Counted from the stretch's first letter, positions 9,022 to 18,396 are shown. The stretch: 37,595 nt of DNA from Desulfobaculum bizertense DSM 18034 (GCF_900167065.1 NZ_FUYA01000013.1:1-37595), one strand, 5' to 3'. A program made the numbers and translations. Notes: generated by a model from the sequence alone, not told the origin.

Positions 9022-9549
9022 ATGTTCTCACGAATCCAACAGAAATATCCGGGAATCCGTTTTGCCAATCTGGGGATTGGTGAAATTTGTGTTTCCAGTT
9101 TGCCCCTGGCTGTTTCAACGGTGCTCGGCTCGTGCGTGGCAGTGACCATGTTTTGCCCTGTGACGCGAACCGGTGGGCTGTTTCATGCGCTGCTGCCAGA
9201 GAGGGCGCCGCATGGAAAGCTGCACGATGCAGAGCCGTGCCGTTTTGTGGATGAAGGAATCCGGGAGCTGCTGCGCCAGATGGAGCGGAGCGGGGCAGAC
9301 ATGCCGAGGCTGGTGTGTAAAATATTTGGTGGGGCGAACGCGGTTTTTGAAGAATTCTACGCTGTTGGAATGCGGAACGTCGACATGGCGCGGCAGGTCC
9401 TTGCCGAGGAACACAGGTCTGTGCAGTCAGAGGATGTTGGCGGGACGCGGGGAAGAAAGCTCTTTTTCATTACGCATACCGGAGAGGTCTTTACGAAAAA
9501 GCTCTCTTCGGATGTCTGCTTTTTGCCAGAAGGAAATGCAAATCGCTAA
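9022..9549 (+). CDS. cheD: Chemoreceptor glutamine deamidase
   Basis: CheD deamidates specific glutamines in chemoreceptors and in many bacteria also interacts with CheC. In this 175-aa protein the catalytic cysteine is C38 in LGSCVAV and the catalytic histidine is H55 in GGLFHALLP. Both are shifted by 11 from Thermotoga CheD (C27, H44), so the spacing is kept. IFGGANAVF and the DVGGTRGRK segment are further family marks. GGAG lies about 9 nt before the ATG. No other chemotaxis gene is adjacent. Its stop overlaps that of the convergent DUF1992 gene by 4 nt. Confidence 0.93.
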   Translation: MFSRIQQKYPGIRFANLGIGEICVSSLPLAVSTVLGSCVAVTMFCPVTRTGGLFHALLPERAPHGKLHDAEPCRFVDEGIRELLRQMERSGADMPRLVCKIFGGANAVFEEFYAVGMRNVDMARQVLAEEHRSVQSEDVGGTRGRKLFFITHTGEVFTKKLSSDVCFLPEGNANR

Positions 9550-9929
9550 TCCTCTGGAATGATGTCTATCCTGTCTAAAATTTTTTCATAATATTCATTT
9601 TCCGACGAAAATGACCGCTTGGAGCCAAGACCTGTTTTCATGAGCAGGTAGTTGAGCTTTTGCATTTGACGGTAGCGGGATTTTTCATCCTTGCAGTGGT
9701 TGAGCAGATCAACCGCCGTGCGGATGTCTTTGTCGGCCTGCACTTCTGGTGGGACGTGCCCGGAGTTCCTGAGGATTTTGTAGCTCATGCGCAAGTCTTC
9801 TGGAATGAGCGAATCGTCTTCCAGTTCGAGGGGCTTTCCCTGTCCCTCAAGATTCTGAAAATCTCCTTTATCGATTGCGGCCTTTATCCGCTCTTCTGCC
9901 AGATCATCCAGGATGCCAAAAATACCCAT
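9546..9929 (-). CDS. DnaJ-homologue-associated DUF1992 family protein
   Basis: Small cytoplasmic protein (127 aa) of the DUF1992/YhdN family, recognised by LAEERIKAAIDKGDFQNLEGQGKPLEL near the N-terminus and a following segment DLRMSYKILRNSGHVPPEV. Family members carry a region related to DnaJ-linked proteins; the biochemical role is not established. The start at 9929 is chosen over 9989 because AAGGAG lies just upstream and the homologous region begins with MGIF. It is convergent with cheD. Confidence 0.85.
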   Translation of the reverse strand: MGIFGILDDLAEERIKAAIDKGDFQNLEGQGKPLELEDDSLIPEDLRMSYKILRNSGHVPPEVQADKDIRTAVDLLNHCKDEKSRYRQMQKLNYLLMKTGLGSKRSFSSENEYYEKILDRIDIIPED

Positions 9930-10068
9930 GTCGTACCGTCTCCTTATGTGCGGTATACCGTTTCTGCTGGTGCTGGCGCAAGCTGGCAAGAACAGAAAAT
10001 GAGGCCAAGGCCGGGAAAATACGCTATACTGGGCTTCAACTCAGACCATGAGCATAAGGAGCTGGCGT

Positions 10069-10998
10069 ATGCAGATAGGCATGGTGGGACTTGGCAAAAT
10101 GGGAATGAACATGGCTCGTCGTCTTTTACAGGATGGGCATGAAGTCGTGGCGTATAACCGTTCTCCTGCGCAGACAGATGCGTTGGCAAAGGAATATGGC
10201 GGTGCCATTGCTGCACATACTCTGGAAGAGCTTGTCGAAGCGCTGGAGCCGCCGCGCCTTGTGTGGCTAATGCTCCCGGCTGGGCAAATCGTGGAGGAGC
10301 ACATTGTGCTGTTCACGAATCTGCTTTCGCGAGGGGATGTGCTGATTGATGGTGGCAATTCCCGATTCCGCGATGATATCCGTCGTGCCCGTCAGCTCAA
10401 AAAGCATGGACTCCATTACGTGGATGCGGGTGTAAGTGGTGGTATCTGGGGGCTGGAGATTGGCTATTGCACTATGGTTGGCGGAGAGCGGGACATGTTT
10501 GAGCTGCTGACGCCACTTCTGACGAGCCTTGCCCCTGAAAATGGCTTTATGTACTGCGGCAGCCACGGAGCCGGGCATTTCGTCAAGATGGTGCATAACG
10601 GCATTGAGTACGGGATGATGCAGGCGTATGCCGAAGGTTTTGCCCTGCTGGATGGCTCGGAATACGGCAAGGGGCTGGAGCTTTCTGAGCTTGCGAAGCT
10701 TTGGAATCAGGGGAGTGTTATTCGCTCGTGGCTTCTTGAGCTGACGGAAAATGCATTGGAGCGCGATCCGCATCTCATAAATATTGCTCCGTATGTCGAG
10801 GATTCCGGAGAAGGTCGCTGGACCGTGGAAGAGGCCGTCCGAAGCGCTGTGCCTGCACCGGTCCTGACGCTTGCCTTGATGGAACGGTTCCGTTCTCGCC
10901 AGAGCAATTCCTTTGCAGACAGGCTTCTTTCTGCTCTGCGCAACGAATTTGGCGGGCACGCCGTGCGTTCGGCAGAGGATGGGGCTGCTGATGACTGA
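10069..10998 (+). CDS. gnd: 6-phosphogluconate dehydrogenase (decarboxylating), short type
   Basis: Oxidises 6-phosphogluconate to ribulose 5-phosphate and CO2. At 309 aa it belongs to the short form (GntZ/YqeC-like, about 300 aa), not the 470-aa enzyme; short forms are often NAD-preferring. The nucleotide-binding motif GLGKMGMNMARRL is at the N-terminus. The catalytic segment GAGHFVKMVHNGIEYG carries the key lysine and the HNGIEYG signature. The start at 10069 is chosen because AAGGAG precedes it at proper spacing; the in-frame ATG at 10048 lies upstream of that site. It overlaps zwf by 8 nt (ATGACTGA), so the two are co-translated. Confidence 0.92.
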   Translation: MQIGMVGLGKMGMNMARRLLQDGHEVVAYNRSPAQTDALAKEYGGAIAAHTLEELVEALEPPRLVWLMLPAGQIVEEHIVLFTNLLSRGDVLIDGGNSRFRDDIRRARQLKKHGLHYVDAGVSGGIWGLEIGYCTMVGGERDMFELLTPLLTSLAPENGFMYCGSHGAGHFVKMVHNGIEYGMMQAYAEGFALLDGSEYGKGLELSELAKLWNQGSVIRSWLLELTENALERDPHLINIAPYVEDSGEGRWTVEEAVRSAVPAPVLTLALMERFRSRQSNSFADRLLSALRNEFGGHAVRSAEDGAADD

Positions 10999-12544
10999 TG
11001 AGCTGCGCCCTGACCTGACGCACCCGGTTTTGGAGGCCGAAAAAGGACACCCGTCAACGCCGTGTCCAGAAACTGGACGCCCTGCATCGTGTACGCTGGT
11101 GATCTTTGGTGCCTCTGGAGATCTCACGGCGCGAAAACTGATTCCCGCGCTCTTTCACCTTTTCTGTAATGGCTCACTGCCGCAAAAAATGAACATTGTG
11201 GGCGTAGCTCGCTCAAAAATGACGACTGAGGACTTTCGGGCGCACGCCAGAGAAGGGCTGGAGGAGCACGCTTCTGGTGACCTGTTCCGCTGGCCAGAGC
11301 TTGCGGCGCGGCTTTTTTACCATCCTTTGGAATATGGCCGTCTCTCTGATTATCTGGCGCTGGAGCGAACGCTTCGGGAGCTGGACGAAAAGAGTGGGAC
11401 AGAGGGGAACCGGATTTTTTATTTGGCGACACCGCCTTCGGTGTATGCGGTTGTGGCAGAGCAGCTTGGAGCTGTCGGGCTTGCGGAAGAGACAGAGGGT
11501 AGTTTCTCCCGGATTGTTGTGGAGAAGCCTTTTGGGCGAGATCTTGCTTCGGCGCGTGAGCTGGACGCCCGGATGCACACCGCGTTTGCCGAGCATCAGA
11601 TATTCCGCATTGACCATTATCTTGCCAAGGAAATGGTGCAGAATATTTTGATGTTCCGTTTTGCGAATTCAGTTTTTGAGCCGCTGTGGAACCGTAGATA
11701 TATTGCGTCCATTACCTGCGCCTCGGCAGAGTCCCTCGGCGTCGGCCACCGGGCGGGATATTATGAACAGGCTGGTGTGCTGCGCGACATGTTCCAGAAT
11801 CACATGATGCAGCTTTTGGCGCTTTCGGCCATTGAACCGCCGTCGCTGTTTGCTGCAAACCGTGTGCGGGACGAAAAAGTGAAGCTTTATCGTTCGCTGC
11901 GTCCCTTTGATGGCAATACGCTGTGGAAAGATCTGAGCCTTGGGCAGTATGCTTCAGGAAAAATTTCTGGGCGGGCAGTGCCTGCGTATCGGCAGGAGCG
12001 GGGCATTGCTCCTGACTCGATGATTCCAACTTTTGCAATGATTCGGGCCTACGTGGACAACTGGCGCTGGCAGGGCGTGCCCTTTTACATCATGTCTGGA
12101 AAGCGGCTGCCCAAAAAACTGACCCGGATTGTCATTCAGTTTCGCGATGTTCCGCATTCCATGTTCCGCAACGTGGAGCAGGGGGAAATGGTTCCGAACC
12201 GCCTTGTGCTGGATTTGGCGCCAGACAATGGCATTTCTCTTCGTTTTCAGGCCAAGATGCCCGGAAGCAAACTCTGTTTCCGGCCTGTGGTCATGCACTA
12301 TTCGTTTGATGAAGACGCGGATGGCGTCTTGCTGGATGCCTACGCCAAGGTCTTTTTGGACTGCATGCTTGGCGACCAGCTCTTGTTCTGGCGGCAGGAT
12401 AGTGTCGAGCTGTGCTGGGGCTGGCTGACGCCTATTCTGGAACTTTGCGAGGAGTGTACGGATCTTCAAAAGCATCTGGAGATGTACCCGGCGGGGAGCT
12501 GGGGACCAGAAAGCTGTCGAGAATATATGGAATGTTTGCTGTAG
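10991..12544 (+). CDS. zwf: Glucose-6-phosphate 1-dehydrogenase
   Basis: First enzyme of the oxidative pentose-phosphate pathway, here 517 aa. The N-terminal nucleotide site is FGASGDLTARKLIPALFHL, followed by VEKPFGRDLASA and the active-site RIDHYLAKEMVQN (RIDHYLGKE in most homologues; glycine is alanine here). The start at 10991 overlaps the gnd stop; ATG 10979 in the same frame is an alternative, and the N-terminus before the Rossmann motif is variable in the family. No 6-phosphogluconolactonase gene is next to it. A bidirectional terminator follows 4 nt after the stop. Confidence 0.94.
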   Translation: MTDELRPDLTHPVLEAEKGHPSTPCPETGRPASCTLVIFGASGDLTARKLIPALFHLFCNGSLPQKMNIVGVARSKMTTEDFRAHAREGLEEHASGDLFRWPELAARLFYHPLEYGRLSDYLALERTLRELDEKSGTEGNRIFYLATPPSVYAVVAEQLGAVGLAEETEGSFSRIVVEKPFGRDLASARELDARMHTAFAEHQIFRIDHYLAKEMVQNILMFRFANSVFEPLWNRRYIASITCASAESLGVGHRAGYYEQAGVLRDMFQNHMMQLLALSAIEPPSLFAANRVRDEKVKLYRSLRPFDGNTLWKDLSLGQYASGKISGRAVPAYRQERGIAPDSMIPTFAMIRAYVDNWRWQGVPFYIMSGKRLPKKLTRIVIQFRDVPHSMFRNVEQGEMVPNRLVLDLAPDNGISLRFQAKMPGSKLCFRPVVMHYSFDEDADGVLLDAYAKVFLDCMLGDQLLFWRQDSVELCWGWLTPILELCEECTDLQKHLEMYPAGSWGPESCREYMECLL

Positions 12545-12548
12545 CAGA

Positions 12549-12576
12549 ACGCCCCGGAAAACCGGGGCGTTTTTTT
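12549..12576. terminator. Bidirectional terminator between zwf and the GGDEF/EAL gene
   Basis: ACGCCCCGG (12549-12557), loop AAAA, CCGGGGCGT (12562-12570), then a T run to 12576. It ends zwf. The reverse gene's stop codon (12575-12577) lies in the T run, so the same stem can also end that transcript. Confidence 0.9.
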
Positions 12577-15280
12577 ATTCAGCTTCGAGGCAGGTGTGGG
12601 TTTTGGCCAGCAGGTCTTCGGCCTTTTCGAGCGAGAGCGGCCGGGCGAGGTGGAAACCCTGTACGTATTTGCACTGGATACGCTCCAGCTCCTTGAGCTG
12701 GTGGCTTTGCTCCACCCCTTCCACAATAACCTCAAGTTTCATGGCGTTGGCGAGGGCCAGCATGGCCTTGATGATTTCCAGACTGTTTTCCTCTTCCAGC
12801 ATGTCCGCAGTAAATGATTTGTCGACTTTGAGGCTGGTGACTGGGAACTGTCGCAGGTACGAGAGCGAGGAATACCCCGTTCCAAAGTCATCAATGGACA
12901 GGCGGATGCCAAGTGTCTTGAGGCGCTTGAGCATAAAAAGCGCACTTTCCGCGTTTTCCATGATGGTGCTTTCTGTGATTTCCAGATTCAGCTTGTCGGG
13001 CTGGAGCTGCGTTTCTTCCAAGATGGTTGAGACCTGATCGACGAGGCTCGCCATTCGGAATTGCACCGCAGAAATATTGACCGAGATAATCAGTTCGGAA
13101 AGTTCGGGGAAATTTTTGTGCCATGCTGCCATTGTTGAGCACGCTTCACGGAGCACCCATAGCCCAAGGTCAATAATATCTCCGGATTCTTCGGCAATGG
13201 GAATAAATTCTTTGGGATAGAGCAGGCCATGTTTCGGATGCTGCCAGCGGCACAGTGCTTCCATTCCAGAAAGTTTTTCCGTCCCGGTTTCAAAAATAGG
13301 CTGGTATACGAGGAAAAATTGATTATTTTTTCTGGCTGCCTGCAGTTCGTGTTCAAGGCGACTCATTTTGAGTACGCGTTCCAGCATTTTTTTGGAAAAG
13401 ACACGAATTTTATTTCGGCCACTTTCTTTGGCGACGTGCAGGGCAATATTGGCGCTGCGAATCATTTCTTCTGGAGATGGCTCGTTGCTTGGGCTGAGCA
13501 CAAGGCCAAAGCTTGCTGACAGCGTAATTTTTTTATCCTGTGTCAAAAACGGTAGAGCAAGGCTTTCCCGGATGCGCTTCACGATTTTGATGGCGTCGTT
13601 TCTGTTTTCAAGCTCATCAAGAACAATAATAAATTCATCACCACCGTAACGGGACACGGTGTCGGTTTCCCGAATGCAGCTCAGCAGGCGCCCGGCAACT
13701 TCCTTGAGCAGGGAATCGCCGCAGCTATGCCCAAAGGAATCGTTCACAAATTTAAAGCGATCGAGATCCAAAAAGATAACGGCATAATTATATTTTTTAC
13801 GCCGTCTGGATTTGGCCATGACCTGTTTTGCGTGGCGGGTAGCAACATTGCGGTTTGTCAGCCCGGTCAGGCTGTCGTGGTCGGCCTTGTATGAAAGATT
13901 TTCTTCGAGTTTTTTGTGTTTGGTGATGTCCCGAAGGCTACAGCGCAGGCCCTGATCTGTTTTCCCATCTGGTCCGGGGATGTTTTTGCATACAGCACAA
14001 ACCCAGCATTCTTCTCCATCTTTTCGTACAATTCGAAATTCATGCCGACGGTTTCTGAACTGGGTTTTTTTTGTATAAAACTTGACCCACTGGGCGCGGT
14101 CTTCCACATGAACAATCCGTGATATCAGGTCGGGATTCTCCATGAATTCAGAGCTGGTGCGGCCGGTCAGGCGTTCACAGGACGGCGAAACATACAGGAG
14201 CTGTTCACTTTCTGGGGATTTCCACAGCTCCATGTCGTGTGCGGTATCCAGCACCTGCTGTGAGCGCATCTGTGAAATATTCAGTTCTTCTTCGAAACGG
14301 ATTTGTTCGAAGGACAGCGCAAGTTGTGGCGTAATATTTTTCAGCAGCTTAAAATCGTCGCGGCTAAAGCGTTCGGGGGCCGTAGAATGCTGCAGGCAGA
14401 GGATGCCACCGATTCGCTGAGGGGTTCGGAGGGGGAGGCCGAACCATGACGCAGGAATTTTTGCGCTGCGTGGGAGAGAAGAGCTTTCCGGATGCCACAA
14501 AAGGGGGCGTCCGGTGCGAATGACGGTCAGGAAAGGGGCCTCAAGTTCTTTGTCCCACACATTTTCTACTGGTGTGGGGTGGGGGATTGGACCCGTTGCG
14601 TAAGGGAAATGGAGGGCATTTGTTTCTGGATCTACCAGACCAAAGTACAGAGAATCAAAGCCGACGTATTTTTTGAGGACCTTGGACACGTCTTCGCAGA
14701 ACTGGCAGGTTTTACATCCAAAATCCCGCAACCCGGAAATTTCATCCAGCAGAGAGAGTTCCCGGCTCAGTTTTGCTTTTTCTTTCTGTATTTCTGCGTG
14801 ATCCGAAACATTTTCCCACAGTCCCACAAACTGGGGGACGCCAAGGCCGTCCTCGTGCTGGAAGACTGCACCTTCGAGCAGCACAGACTGTGAACGTTTG
14901 CACTGGTGCGGGATTTTTCCCTTCCAGCTTCGACCCGAATGAAGCACGCTCGCAATATGGGCAAAGGTGCCCTCTTGTCCCTGGAGCAGGGAATTCTGAA
15001 TTTGTGAGCCAAGCAGCTCTTTTTTGCTATACCCGGAGAGTGCGCTGACTGCGCTGTTTGCATAGAGGATCTTTCCGTAATTGTCGGTCATGACAACAAG
15101 AGAAGGGCTGTGCTCAAGCGCCTGTGTTACCCACTCAGGAACGTAGGTGGATGGCTGCGCGGGATGAATGAGTTTGAGAAGCTCCTGCAAGCTCGAGTGA
15201 AGCTGGGCATTCCTGTTCTGGAGTGCCCTGATTTGTGTCGTTGTATCAGACTGTCTATGCGGGACTTTTTTGTGCTTCAT
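12575..15280 (-). CDS. PAS-GAF-PAS-GGDEF-EAL cyclic-di-GMP signalling protein
   Basis: Cytoplasmic protein of 901 aa without membrane segments. Domains in order: PAS (about 50-165), GAF (about 180-330), PAS with PAC motif (about 340-455), GGDEF diguanylate cyclase (about 460-625; motif GGDEF near 545, with an intact inhibitory site RETD five residues before it) and EAL phosphodiesterase (about 635-890; MEALCRW near 673, DDFGTGYSSL and VDKSF present). Both catalytic domains look intact, so it could make or break cyclic-di-GMP, with direction set by the sensors. A cysteine cluster, CKTCQFC, lies at the front of the GAF domain and may sense redox or bind metal (inference). The gene stands alone, divergent from nrdJ. 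Confidence 0.94.
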   Translation of the reverse strand: MKHKKVPHRQSDTTTQIRALQNRNAQLHSSLQELLKLIHPAQPSTYVPEWVTQALEHSPSLVVMTDNYGKILYANSAVSALSGYSKKELLGSQIQNSLLQGQEGTFAHIASVLHSGRSWKGKIPHQCKRSQSVLLEGAVFQHEDGLGVPQFVGLWENVSDHAEIQKEKAKLSRELSLLDEISGLRDFGCKTCQFCEDVSKVLKKYVGFDSLYFGLVDPETNALHFPYATGPIPHPTPVENVWDKELEAPFLTVIRTGRPLLWHPESSSLPRSAKIPASWFGLPLRTPQRIGGILCLQHSTAPERFSRDDFKLLKNITPQLALSFEQIRFEEELNISQMRSQQVLDTAHDMELWKSPESEQLLYVSPSCERLTGRTSSEFMENPDLISRIVHVEDRAQWVKFYTKKTQFRNRRHEFRIVRKDGEECWVCAVCKNIPGPDGKTDQGLRCSLRDITKHKKLEENLSYKADHDSLTGLTNRNVATRHAKQVMAKSRRRKKYNYAVIFLDLDRFKFVNDSFGHSCGDSLLKEVAGRLLSCIRETDTVSRYGGDEFIIVLDELENRNDAIKIVKRIRESLALPFLTQDKKITLSASFGLVLSPSNEPSPEEMIRSANIALHVAKESGRNKIRVFSKKMLERVLKMSRLEHELQAARKNNQFFLVYQPIFETGTEKLSGMEALCRWQHPKHGLLYPKEFIPIAEESGDIIDLGLWVLREACSTMAAWHKNFPELSELIISVNISAVQFRMASLVDQVSTILEETQLQPDKLNLEITESTIMENAESALFMLKRLKTLGIRLSIDDFGTGYSSLSYLRQFPVTSLKVDKSFTADMLEEENSLEIIKAMLALANAMKLEVIVEGVEQSHQLKELERIQCKYVQGFHLARPLSLEKAEDLLAKTHTCLEAE

Positions 15281-15646
15281 ATGCGCTTAGGGGGCAGAGG
15301 TTAGTGCTTGAACCATGCAGGATTTCCCTTGGTTCTTCTCTTCTTCACCCCTCTATAAAAAGTGAAAAAATCATTTTTGTCTATAGGAAGGCATATATTT
15401 GACGCTCTCTTCTTTTCTGCTTTTTTCAGAATTACACCAGGTCTTTTGTATCCTTTCCTTTTTCTAAAAAATGTTGAGAGAAATTTCTATAGTAATTAAT
15501 AATTGTTAGCGATTAGACTTCCCAGTTCGTTTCAAATGGGGCTTTTTTTTGTGCCCCTTGTGGTGTAAAGTCAGACTCTTTCGACCCACCTAAGTTCAGA
15601 AGATTTCTTTCTGTTTTAACAACCATAACTGCTACGAGTGGAAATT
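15281..15646. other. Intergenic region between the GGDEF/EAL gene and nrdJ
   Basis: This 366-nt region is AT-rich and must contain two divergent promoters. A hairpin-like CAA-AT-GGGGC (15533-15542) with GCCCCTTG (15553-15560) around a T8GT loop is visible about 85-115 nt before nrdJ. I looked for a cobalamin riboswitch, expected by some for a B12-dependent enzyme, and for NrdR boxes, and saw neither. No small gene was recognised. Confidence 0.5.
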
Positions 15647-17890
15647 ATGAGCATCCCGACCATGCCCAAGGATTTGGAGACTGTGAATCTGAACGACAAT
15701 GCCAAGGTCGTTTTGGAAAAACGGTACTACCGCAAGGATGAGAGCGGAAACCCAAAAGAAACGGCGCAGGAACTTTTTTGGCGTGTGGCTTCTGTCATTG
15801 CCGCAGAGGAAGACAAGTATTCCTCCTCGCCCTACGCAAAAAAAGGGACGCTTGCCCATGACTTTTATTCGCTCATGACGTCCTACAAGTTTTTGCCGAA
15901 TTCTCCGACTCTTATGAATGCCGGAACCTCCCTTGGGCAGCTTGCCGCATGTTTTGTGTTGCCTGTTGGCGACTCAATGGAAGAAATTTTTGACGCGGTG
16001 AAGAATGCCGCGCTCATTCACAAGTCTGGCGGCGGCACTGGTTTTTCCTTTTCTCGTTTGCGTCAGAAAGACGCTGTTGTTGGCTCCACTGGTGGCGTTG
16101 CCTCTGGTCCCCTTTCTTTCTTGAAGATTTTTAACACCGCAACCGAGCAGGTGAAGCAGGGCGGGACTCGCCGTGGCGCAAACATGGGAATTTTGCGCGT
16201 CGATCATCCCGATATTTTAGAATTTATTTCTGCCAAGGAGCGCGACGGCGAGTTGAACAACTTCAACCTGTCTGTTGCCCTCACTGAGCGGTTTATGCAG
16301 GCCGTCGAAAAAGACGAAGATTACGAGCTTCGCGCTCCGCATTCTGGCGAAGTGATTGAAACCCTCAGCGCTCGCGAAGTCTTTTTGCTCCTCGTGAACA
16401 AGGCCTGGGAGTCTGGTGACCCCGGTATTGTTTTCATCGACCGCATCAACCGGGACAACCCGACCCCGGATCAGGGAGAAATTGAGAGCACAAACCCCTG
16501 TGGTGAGCAGCCGCTTCTCCCCTACGAAGCCTGCAACCTTGGCTCAATCAATCTTGCAGAATTGTGCTCTTTCGACAAAGACGGCTGTGTCGAAGTGGAC
16601 TGGAACGAGTTTGAGCGTGTCATTCGTCTCTCCGTGCGTTTTCTCGACAACGTGATTGATGCCTCCCGCTATCCTCTCGACTCGATCGCCGACACGGTTC
16701 GCAAGAACCGCAAGATTGGTCTCGGCATCATGGGTTTTGCTGATCTGCTTTATCGTCTGCGCATCCCATATGATTCACAGGAAGCTCTCGGTCTTGCCGA
16801 GAAGATTATGGAGTTTATGCGTGACGTGTCTCGCGCAGCCTCTCACGATCTCGCCATTGAGCGTGGACCTTTCCCGGCATACGAAACATCCATTTTCCCC
16901 AAGCAGAACATTGGACCCCTTCGCAATGCCACGACAACGACCATTGCCCCCACTGGTACTCTGTCCATCATTGCGGGCTGTTCCTCTGGCGTCGAGCCGC
17001 TCTTTGCCCTTTCTTTTGCCCGGTACGTCATGGATGGCGAGAAGCTTGTCGAAGTAAATCCTTTCTTTGAGGAAGCTCTCAAGGAACAGGGCTTATGGTC
17101 AGAGAAGCTTATGGCGCTCATTGAGCAGAAAGGAAGCATTGCCCAGATTGAGCATCTCCCCGCAGAATTACGGCGCGTCTTTGTTACAGCAATGGACATC
17201 AAGCCAGATGCGCATCTCAAGATGCAGGCTGCTTTTCAGAAATTTACAGACAATGCGGTTTCCAAGACCGTAAACCTTCCCAGTGAGGCTACCCGGCAGG
17301 ATATTTTCGATATTTACTGGGCTGCCTACGAGTTGGGCTGCAAGGGCGTCACGGTGTATCGCGACGGCTGCAAGGCTATTCAGGTTTTATGCACTGGCGA
17401 TTCCAAGCCAGAAGAAACCAAGGATGATTCGCAGGTCGTTCAGCAGCGTCCTGACGTTGTATATGGCTTTACCCAGAAGGTCGAAACTGGTCTCGGCATT
17501 ATGTATCTCACGGTGAATGAGGTCGACGGCAAGCCTTTTGAAGTCTTCGCCACCATCGGCAAGTCCGGCCGTTCCATTACTGCCAAGGCTGAGGCCATTG
17601 GGCGTCTCGTCTCTCTTGCCTTACGCTCCGGCGTCTCGGTTCGCGCTATCGTTGAGCAGCTCAAAGGCATTGGTGGCGAGCATCCCGTCTTCCGCAAGAA
17701 AGGCATGATTATGTCCATCCCGGACGCCATTGCCTGGGTCTTTGAGCAGCGCTATCTCGGCAGCGACAACGCCGTTATGGACCACGCCCGCGACATCACT
17801 TCCGCTGTCTGCCCCGAGTGCGGCGAGCCGCTTATGTTTCAGGAAGGCTGCGTCTTATGTGCCGCCTGTGGCTACACCAAGTGTGGCTAA
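15647..17890 (+). CDS. nrdJ: Adenosylcobalamin-dependent (class II) ribonucleoside-diphosphate reductase
   Basis: Reduces ribonucleotides to deoxyribonucleotides with coenzyme B12 and works with or without oxygen. The 747-aa protein has GGGTGFSFSRLR, the active-site NPCGEQPLLPYEACNLGSINL with the N-C-E triad, and a PTGTLSIIAGCSSGVEP glycine-rich segment. A TSCPD-like domain (GLGIMYLTVNEVDGKPFEVF onward) and a C-terminal zinc ribbon/redox tail CPECGEPLMFQEGCVLCAACG complete it. The start at 15647 (ATG, GTGGA upstream) is preferred over the in-frame GTG at 15638, which has no ribosome binding site. The gene is monocistronic and followed by repeat copy C. Confidence 0.95.
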   Translation: MSIPTMPKDLETVNLNDNAKVVLEKRYYRKDESGNPKETAQELFWRVASVIAAEEDKYSSSPYAKKGTLAHDFYSLMTSYKFLPNSPTLMNAGTSLGQLAACFVLPVGDSMEEIFDAVKNAALIHKSGGGTGFSFSRLRQKDAVVGSTGGVASGPLSFLKIFNTATEQVKQGGTRRGANMGILRVDHPDILEFISAKERDGELNNFNLSVALTERFMQAVEKDEDYELRAPHSGEVIETLSAREVFLLLVNKAWESGDPGIVFIDRINRDNPTPDQGEIESTNPCGEQPLLPYEACNLGSINLAELCSFDKDGCVEVDWNEFERVIRLSVRFLDNVIDASRYPLDSIADTVRKNRKIGLGIMGFADLLYRLRIPYDSQEALGLAEKIMEFMRDVSRAASHDLAIERGPFPAYETSIFPKQNIGPLRNATTTTIAPTGTLSIIAGCSSGVEPLFALSFARYVMDGEKLVEVNPFFEEALKEQGLWSEKLMALIEQKGSIAQIEHLPAELRRVFVTAMDIKPDAHLKMQAAFQKFTDNAVSKTVNLPSEATRQDIFDIYWAAYELGCKGVTVYRDGCKAIQVLCTGDSKPEETKDDSQVVQQRPDVVYGFTQKVETGLGIMYLTVNEVDGKPFEVFATIGKSGRSITAKAEAIGRLVSLALRSGVSVRAIVEQLKGIGGEHPVFRKKGMIMSIPDAIAWVFEQRYLGSDNAVMDHARDITSAVCPECGEPLMFQEGCVLCAACGYTKCG

Positions 17891-17940
17891 AGTTTTAGGC
17901 TAATGTGTGGGTGAATATTGTGGGCCTGCTCCAGTACGTG

Positions 17941-18396
17941 AGTGCTGGATGGGCGGGTGGGGGAAGTTGGGGGCCTGCCCCCAAACCCCCGCGTAAGGGA
18001 ATGATTCCCTTACGTATCCTCATCGAGTTTAAAAGCCGTGCAAGCGAAGCTTGCACGGCTTTTAAACTTGTTGGGGCTGCCTAAAGCGGCTTCTTTCTCT
18101 TTCCCGTGCGTTGCCACCATTTTCTTTCTGAACGCGAGCGTTCAGAAAGAAAATAAGTGCGGTAGAAAAAGGCAAAAGAACACGCATTCGGGAAACGCCC
18201 ACTAGGCCAAAATTAAGGGGCCGGATGTACGGGAAAGCCAACGGCTTTCACACATCCGGCCCCTTAATTTTGGGCGATAGCGGGATTCCCAAGGGCCTCG
18301 TCCTTGGGCGGGGTCAAGGGGCAGCGCCCCTTGCAGGGTTTGGGGCAGCGCCCCAATAAAACTGCGCCCCTTGCAGAGCACGAGACAGAGTCTCGT
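17941..18396 (+). repeat. Multi-hairpin intergenic repeat, copy C
   Basis: Forward copy downstream of nrdJ, starting with the conserved lead AGTGCTGGATGGGCGGGTGG. Hairpins: 17967-17984 (TTGGGGG/CCCCCAA), 17992-18014 (CGTAAGGGAA palindrome), 18027-18067, 18121-18150 (TTCTTTCTGAACGC arms), 18205-18275 (arm with AAAATTAAGGGGCCGG), 18288-18308, 18315-18333, 18340-18356 and 18380-18396. The 18027-18067 stem is a perfect 19 bp with GAA loop, and its sequence is unrelated to the TTTGAATT stem in the same place of copies B, D, E and F. The 18121-18150 stem carries a T-to-C change matched by A-to-G in the other arm. Confidence 0.92.

Noticed and set aside
15281-15646. Cobalamin riboswitch before nrdJ
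   Set aside because: A B12-dependent enzyme made it worth looking, but no B12-box-like core or multi-stem layout was seen.
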